In this document: positions 59,516 to 64,000 of the stretch, one piece after another
Layout: each line of letters opens with the position of its first letter
Position numbering within the stretch: the first letter of the stretch is position 1
Assembly (NCBI GenBank): GCA_002320005.1
Contig: DCJK01000042.1
Span: 1-64,000 of the forward strand
From: Firmicutes bacterium UBA1702
GTDB taxonomy: Bacteria; Bacillota; Clostridia; Peptostreptococcales; Anaerovoracaceae
DNA length: 64,000 nucleotides
Reading direction: 5' to 3'
The notes under the pieces: generated by a model
Told to the model about the DNA's origin: nothing
Database searches by the model: none
The model's input: only the letters and a program-made list of their open reading frames with translations
Translations under genes and position numbers: made by a program

Positions 59516-60465
59516 ATCATGTTTCCTCCAAGAAGTGCCGTACCTACGGCGTTGTCTGATGACAGCTCAGGGCTGCCGAAAAAAATACTGTATCTGGTTC
59601 CGAGGCGATGTTCCAGGAAATCTCGGATAAAACCGCTGGAAGACACTCCACCGGCATATATAAATTGGTCAATATTATATTTTGATGCAAGCTGTTCTGT
59701 CATATCGCATACAGATTGAGAAAGGACTCTGAAAAGATCTGAGATAATCAGTTCTTTACTACAGCTTCCCACAAGTCTCTGCCCTTGTGTTTCCGTTCCG
59801 GATAAATTCAGGAAGCCGTCTCTAACTTTTATTTTTGAAAAAAGCCTTTGACTTGCACCATTCTTTTGGAACAAACACGCTGTTTTATCAAGTTCTTCAC
59901 CACATGGAAAATCAAACCCCATGCTTACTCCGATACGATCCAGAACTTGTCCGTAAGCCAGATCCTTTGATCCGCCTACTATCTCAAAAGTATGTTCATT
60001 TTTATCAGTTAAAATAGCTTCAGTGGTTCCTCCGCTGAAATGAAAGCATATAAAAGGTCTGCTTTTGTCAATATTCACAAAGCGGCTTACTGCTTCAATA
60101 TGACCTTCCTGATGAGAAAATCTGTACATTGGGACACCTAAAGCTGCAGACAGAGTTTGTGCAAAAGCCTCACCTGCCAAAAAAACAGGCATGTATGATC
60201 CTTCAACAGGTCTTGGCTTAACCGATACGCTCACGCATCCCACAGCATGTCTGATTTCAGGGTCTGACAAAGCTTTTTCAATAGCATCCGGAAGTTGTTT
60301 TACATGCTGAAACAGGGCTTCGGATTGCCTAAGCCCTCTTTCTCCTTTTTTTACATTTAGAAATTTTCGGCTGTTAAACAGCACATTGCCCCGACTGTCG
60401 ACTACAGCAACAGAAGTCTTATAGTTGCTTGTATCAATGCCCAGGGCCAGTTTATGATAGATCAT
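59506..60465 (-). CDS. TsaD-like (M22) ASKHA protein, clostridial paralogue
   Basis: The 319-residue protein has a Kae1/TsaD fold: GIDTSNYKTSVAVVD at the start, the metal-binding HxxxH as HQEGH near residue 120, LDRIGVSMGFDFPCGEELD and a terminal SSDNAVGTALLG. It is shorter and more divergent than true TsaD and is encoded at the nusB-xseA position. It is thus probably the clostridial paralogue usually annotated as O-sialoglycoprotein endopeptidase. Whether it makes threonylcarbamoyladenosine is unknown. It starts 4 bases after the nusB stop. Confidence 0.87.
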   Translation of the reverse strand: MIYHKLALGIDTSNYKTSVAVVDSRGNVLFNSRKFLNVKKGERGLRQSEALFQHVKQLPDAIEKALSDPEIRHAVGCVSVSVKPRPVEGSYMPVFLAGEAFAQTLSAALGVPMYRFSHQEGHIEAVSRFVNIDKSRPFICFHFSGGTTEAILTDKNEHTFEIVGGSKDLAYGQVLDRIGVSMGFDFPCGEELDKTACLFQKNGASQRLFSKIKVRDGFLNLSGTETQGQRLVGSCSKELIISDLFRVLSQSVCDMTEQLASKYNIDQFIYAGGVSSSGFIRDFLEHRLGTRYSIFFGSPELSSDNAVGTALLGGNMIWL

Positions 60466-60469
60466 TGCT

Positions 60470-60853
60470 TTATATGTTCTTCAGAATGGCGTTAATGAAT
60501 TTTGAAGACTGTTCGGTACCGTAAACTTTTGCCAGTTCCACAGCCTCATTTATAGCCACAGCCTTTGGAATATCATGGCAGAACAGAATTTCCGTGACAG
60601 CAAGCCTTGAAATTGCAAGATCTGTTTTGGCCATTCTATCTACCGGCCATCCTTTTGAATTTTTGTTGAGTAGTTGGTCTATTTCTTCTCTGTTGTTGCA
60701 AAATGATTCTACTACTGATTTCAGATAATCTTCCTGACCACCGGTTGTATATTCTTTCAAAAAAGCCTCTGCGCTTCCCGTATTAAATTCTTTCTGAGCC
60801 TCCATTTGAAAAAAACATTGCATGGCCAGCTCTCTTGCTTTTTTTCTATTCAT
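60470..60853 (-). CDS. nusB: Transcription antitermination factor NusB
   Basis: The 127-residue all-helical protein binds boxA RNA with S10 during rRNA antitermination. It has MNRKKARELAMQCFFQME at the start and VDRMAKTDLAISRLAVTEIL plus INEAVELAKVYGTEQSSKFINAIL in the C-terminal half. The ATG at 60853 follows CGGGAGAA; the in-frame start at 60895 is deeper inside asp23. It overlaps asp23 by 8 bases, the common asp23-nusB order. Confidence 0.95.
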   Translation of the reverse strand: MNRKKARELAMQCFFQMEAQKEFNTGSAEAFLKEYTTGGQEDYLKSVVESFCNNREEIDQLLNKNSKGWPVDRMAKTDLAISRLAVTEILFCHDIPKAVAINEAVELAKVYGTEQSSKFINAILKNI

Positions 60854-61214
60854 CTGTTCTCCCGTTTCTTTTGGGCAGTGCAACGCCCTGAACATGAATG
60901 TTTACGGCGCTTATGGTTTTATCTGCAATCTCTGATACCTGGTTTTTAACAGCGTTCTGGACATCCCATGCAAGTTGAGGAATCTTGCATCCGTACTCGG
61001 CTATTATAAATATGTCTATAATGAATCCCTCTTCTTTATCGCGAGAAATCCTTATTCCTCTGTGTTCTGAATCTCTTCCTGCAATCATCTTGGTTAGATT
61101 GTCTGCCAGGGTGTCACTGAAACCTATAACTCCATCTGCCTCAAGAGCCGCTTTTGCTGCTGCGGCACATATTATATCTTCTGAAATTTTGTTTATTGTC
61201 TGTTTATCTGACAT
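60846..61214 (-). CDS. Asp23/Gls24 family envelope stress protein
   Basis: The 122-residue protein has the Asp23 fold: ISEDIICAAAAKAALEADGVIGFSD, then IDIFIIAEYGCKIPQLAWDVQNAVKNQV and VNIHVQGVALP. It has no membrane segment; relatives associate with membrane anchors and cell-envelope homeostasis. It begins the operon that runs through nusB, the M22 gene, xseAB, ispA, dxs and tlyA. GAGGTGAG lies before the ATG. Confidence 0.93.
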   Translation of the reverse strand: MSDKQTINKISEDIICAAAAKAALEADGVIGFSDTLADNLTKMIAGRDSEHRGIRISRDKEEGFIIDIFIIAEYGCKIPQLAWDVQNAVKNQVSEIADKTISAVNIHVQGVALPKRNGRTDE

Positions 61215-61256
61215 AAACTCACCTCAATTTAATTATAGCAGAAAGATTTGCAGGTT

Positions 61257-62960
61257 TCAACGATGTATATAAATGAAAACGAATAGCAAGACTGCTGTAA
61301 ATACTGCAAAATTTACTGCAACAAGCCATCCCGCAGGTTTCTGAAGAACGTCGTCATCTTCAATACAGTTTCTTGGTGCCTTAGGCTTCAGACCGAATAT
61401 TCTTTCTGCAATCAGATGAGGGTTATGGAGATACATATTTGCATTGGCGAAAAATCTGCCCATAGCATTGCCTGTCGCACATCTTATATTGTCGCAGAGC
61501 AGTGAAATTCCGTTGATTGCATATTTTAGAGGTTTTCTGTAAAACCAGTCAGTATCCAATGTGATTTTTTCTTTAGGCTGCATGTGTTCCGCATACATTA
61601 CAAATACCACAGCGGCTGCAGCAAAAAGCTGTATGTACTGAGTTACGTGATCAACGGTGAACGGATGACCATCTGTGCCGTATGGCGTAAGGCTGTAAAC
61701 TATGTCAGGGAAAAGCCCTGTAACAACACAGGCTCCGGCACCGATTATCATGGCGATTTTTCTGTTGAGAGTAACGGCATCAAGATTAACATCAACATCT
61801 TTGTCAGTCTTGCCCCAGAAGACAAAATAATTGACCTTAAGAGTAACCGACATCAGAGTTCCTATGCTTGCCAGTGTTAAAAGAAGTTCAGCCCAATGTA
61901 TCTCATAAGAAGCGGCAGCTCCCATGATGAGAGATTTGCTTACAAAGCCATTAAGCAGAGGGAAGCCGGCAATGGCCATGGATGCAACAAGAAAGCAACC
62001 TGCAGTAACAGGCATTTTTTTAGCTAATCCCCCCAACTGACTTATCTTACGCTTTCCTGTGGCAGAAATAACTGCACCTGCACACATGAGCAGCGTTCCT
62101 TTGTAAAGAATATGGTTGAATGCATGTGCTGCTGCTCCGTCAATTCCCATCTCGCCGCCCATGGCCAGAGATGCGACCATATATCCTACCTGGCTTATGA
62201 TGTGATATCCAAAAAGTCTTCTCAGGTCATTTTCAATGAGTGCCATGCATGCTCCCCACACAGCCATGAAAACTCCAAAGTAAAGAAGAAGTTCTGTGCC
62301 TGCAAAAATCTTTATAAGGCAGAAGACGCCTACTTTTGTGGTGAAGGAACCCATGTATACTGTTCCTCCCATAGTTGACTCAGGATATGCATCTGCAATC
62401 CATGCATTAAGGGGCGGAATCGCTGCATTGACGGCCACTCCCGCCAGAATAAGCCAATATGCGGCATCACATGTTCCTGTAAGGCATTCTATGGCCGTAC
62501 TGCCCTGAGCAAGTTTTATGACTATTCCGGCAAGGAGAAGGTTTCCTCCCAGCATGTGAACAACCAGATACCGGAACCCTGCCTTGCCTGCCTCTTCTGT
62601 TCTTGAAGAAACAACGATAAGCCATGAAGATACCGCCATAAGTTCCCAGAAAACCAGCATTCCGATCCAGCTTGTTGCGAATACAACACTTATGCTGCTT
62701 CCTGCGTATATCGCTTCTGCAGCCAGCTCAAGTCTGTCTTTGACATTAATATTATATATTGCAGCTACAACGGCGATAAGTGAAAATATGATCCCGAACA
62801 TTGTCGTGAGCTTGTCTGCGCCAGAGATTGCCACTGCACACAGAGTAATGACAGGTCCTGCAATAAATATGACCCGTCTGAGAATTTCCTTACCGGTTAT
62901 CAGCGTCAGCAGCCCTGTTATTATCATCAACAGTCCCGGATGAAGGAAGTTATCCATCAT
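61257..62960 (-). CDS. Proton-translocating antiporter-like subunit (NuoL/MrpD/HyfB type)
   Basis: The 567-residue membrane protein has about 14-15 helices of the complex I / Mrp antiporter family. Key residues are visible: the TM5 Glu in LVFWELMAVSSW, a TM7-type Lys in FTTKVGVFCLIK, and HAFNHILYKGTLLMCAGAV with the broken-helix His/Lys. It is part of a larger membrane complex (Mrp-type antiporter, hydrogenase or complex I-like) whose soluble subunits are outside the window. The ATG-ATG at 62957-62960 follows AAGGAGGTG and lies inside the end of the preceding small gene. Confidence 0.92.
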   Translation of the reverse strand: MMDNFLHPGLLMIITGLLTLITGKEILRRVIFIAGPVITLCAVAISGADKLTTMFGIIFSLIAVVAAIYNINVKDRLELAAEAIYAGSSISVVFATSWIGMLVFWELMAVSSWLIVVSSRTEEAGKAGFRYLVVHMLGGNLLLAGIVIKLAQGSTAIECLTGTCDAAYWLILAGVAVNAAIPPLNAWIADAYPESTMGGTVYMGSFTTKVGVFCLIKIFAGTELLLYFGVFMAVWGACMALIENDLRRLFGYHIISQVGYMVASLAMGGEMGIDGAAAHAFNHILYKGTLLMCAGAVISATGKRKISQLGGLAKKMPVTAGCFLVASMAIAGFPLLNGFVSKSLIMGAAASYEIHWAELLLTLASIGTLMSVTLKVNYFVFWGKTDKDVDVNLDAVTLNRKIAMIIGAGACVVTGLFPDIVYSLTPYGTDGHPFTVDHVTQYIQLFAAAAVVFVMYAEHMQPKEKITLDTDWFYRKPLKYAINGISLLCDNIRCATGNAMGRFFANANMYLHNPHLIAERIFGLKPKAPRNCIEDDDVLQKPAGWLVAVNFAVFTAVLLFVFIYIHR

Positions 62961-63192
62961 GGCGTTCACCTCCTTCATCATAATAGGATTCTTTTCTCTG
63001 CAGAAGTCCTGCCATAATTTTTTTAGCAAGCAGAATAAGGAGCCATGCTCCGGCAAACCCCAGCACGATATCGGCTCCGGGTACGGTGTTCCATATCATA
63101 TGATAATGAGGATGGGCAAAGCAATATTCAGCAATCAAAGCCACCGCTATGATAACGCCCAATATGAAATATATTTTCTTCTTATCCAGCAA
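62950..63192 (-). CDS. Small two-helix membrane protein of the antiporter cluster
   Basis: The 80-residue protein has two hydrophobic helices (YFILGVIIAVALIAEYCF and GADIVLGFAGAWLLILLA) separated by a His-rich loop (HPHYHMIWN), and a charged C-terminal tail. I do not know a named family. It overlaps both neighbours by 11 bases (63182 and 62960), so it is translationally tied to two antiporter-like subunits and is presumably a subunit of the same complex. Confidence 0.8.
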   Translation of the reverse strand: MLDKKKIYFILGVIIAVALIAEYCFAHPHYHMIWNTVPGADIVLGFAGAWLLILLAKKIMAGLLQRKESYYDEGGERHDG

Positions 63193-64000
63193 GATAAATT
63201 CCTCCCTCCCCCATTATTTCTTCGGCGGCCATTACCGCCATATCGTAAAGATGTGTTCCCGCATCAGGGAAGCATCCAAGTATTATTGCAACGACTGTTG
63301 TAAGAACCAGCGGAATCAGCATTGCCGGTGCCGCATCAAATCCTGATGAGGAATGAACATGGCCATGTTCTGCAGCTGTGCATGAGACCGTCTGAGATGA
63401 ACTTTCTTTTCCGAAAAAAATTCTCACAACAGGAATCAGATAACTGAGGGCCAGCAGCGCGGCAGCCATGAGAACCGCTATAAACATAGGCTTCCCCATG
63501 GTTAATGCACCCTGAAGGATATTGAATTTACTTATAAACCCTGCCATCAGAGGCAATCCTGCAATGCCAAGTGAGGCGGCCGTAAAGCACACGCAAGTTA
63601 CAGGCATTCTTTTTGCGAGGTCTCCCATTGTGCTTATCTGTGACAGGCCGGTAGTTACAAAAATTGCTCCGGCGCACATAAAGAGAGTTATTTTCAGAAA
63701 CGCGTGAGCAACCATATGGAACATTGCACCTGCAATGCTGTAAACAGAAAGAATGCATATACCCAGAACAATATATGAGAGCTGACCTACAGTTGAAAAT
63801 GCCAGCCTTGCTTTCAGGTTATCCTGCCGCATTGCCACCATTGATGAAACGAGAATGGTAAAGACAGCAAACCAACTGAGGACAGAGGCTCCTCCGCACC
63901 ATGCTGAACTTTCAGGTCCAAAAACATAGCATATTATTCTCAGTAAACAGAAAACTCCTGCTTTTACAACTGCAACTGCATGCAGCAGAGCACTTACCGG
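63182..64000 (-). CDS. Proton-translocating antiporter-like subunit, 5' part outside window
   Basis: The reading frame continues without a stop to the window edge, so this is the C-terminal ~272 residues of a NuoL/NuoN/MrpD-type subunit. At the edge it reads VSALLHAVAVVKAGVFCLLR, the conserved His/Lys helix of the family. Then come FSTVGQLSYIVLGI and HMVAHAFLKITLFMCAGAIF with the second Lys helix. An internal ATG at 63841 is not the start. A His-rich loop (EHGHVHSS) lies near the end. It overlaps the small membrane gene by 11 bases. Confidence 0.9.
   Translation of the reverse strand, partial: PVSALLHAVAVVKAGVFCLLRIICYVFGPESSAWCGGASVLSWFAVFTILVSSMVAMRQDNLKARLAFSTVGQLSYIVLGICILSVYSIAGAMFHMVAHAFLKITLFMCAGAIFVTTGLSQISTMGDLAKRMPVTCVCFTAASLGIAGLPLMAGFISKFNILQGALTMGKPMFIAVLMAAALLALSYLIPVVRIFFGKESSSQTVSCTAAEHGHVHSSSGFDAAPAMLIPLVLTTVVAIILGCFPDAGTHLYDMAVMAAEEIMGEGGIYLAG

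Noticed and set aside
59835..60017. Plus-strand ORFs opposite the M22, xseA and antiporter genes
   Set aside because: They lie antisense to clearly recognised genes and resemble no family.
1..64000. tRNA or rRNA genes, CRISPR arrays, prophage or defence islands
   Set aside because: None was seen: no tRNA cloverleaf with TTCGA-type arms, no regularly spaced repeats, and no phage structural or restriction genes; apart from the intron the region is core genome.

Overview
The window is a chromosomal segment of a low-to-medium G+C Gram-positive anaerobe of the class Clostridia. Evidence for this: spore-formation genes (ylbJ, a BofC-like gene, spoIVB, spo0A), acetate kinase, Gram-positive LexA boxes of the GAAC-N4-GTTC type, a wall-anchored surface peptidase, an IreB homologue and clostridial radical-SAM pairs. 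The genus cannot be fixed from the sequence; an Anaerovoracaceae or Peptostreptococcales relative is only a guess. Nearly all of it is ordinary core genome. The one mobile element is a group IIC-type intron cut by the left edge.

Layout. 1-1523: 3' part of a group II intron with its reverse transcriptase. 1.8-6.7 kb (+): coaD, a coiled-coil gene, ylbJ, tmcAL, ackA, rpmF. 6.7-7.1 kb: a structure-rich non-coding stretch, then a marR regulator with a near-ideal palindromic operator and a heterodimeric ABC exporter (to 11.9 kb). 11.9-14.0 kb: divergent dapA and asd (lysine/diaminopimelate branch). 14.0-21.9 kb (+): uppP, ftsK, rimO, pgsA, cinA, recA. 21.9-23.3 kb (-): HAD phosphatase and an unknown membrane protein. 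23.5-25.7 kb (+): rplU (with L21 leader), rpmA, obgE. 25.9-32.7 kb (+): degenerate M23 protein, HD protein, two radical-SAM family genes, comEA, BofC-like, spoIVB, spo0A. 33-35.5 kb: a surface M28 peptidase whose frame is broken by one UGA. 35.6-43.8 kb: B3/B4 protein, DUF896, an unknown secreted protein, nifS-nifU-mnmA, alaS-ireB-ruvX. 44-64 kb (-): zinc ribbon, SOS division inhibitor yneA, VTT membrane protein, mutS-mutL-miaA-xer-methionine gamma-lyase family, an aminotransferase, asp23-nusB-M22-xseA-xseB-ispA-dxs-tlyA, and part of a proton-translocating membrane complex.

Themes. DNA maintenance and SOS: recA has a LexA box at its promoter, and yneA has three LexA-like boxes around its promoter; mutS, mutL, xseAB and ruvX are also here. 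Sporulation: ylbJ, the dead-LytM protein, BofC-like/SpoIVB and Spo0A cover entry, the intercompartment checkpoint and the mother cell. Translation: rplU, rpmA, rpmF, obgE, rimO, mnmA, miaA, tmcAL, alaS and tlyA.

The points most worth checking are: the M28 peptidase, with an in-frame UGA in a U-x-x-C context and a G8 tract in its promoter spacer; the L21 protein with an extra C-terminal HeH-like domain, next to an L27 that lacks the cleavable N-terminal extension and the Prp protease gene; the BofC-like/SpoIVB pair; the three tandem hairpins after ruvX; and the structured intergenic region before marR.
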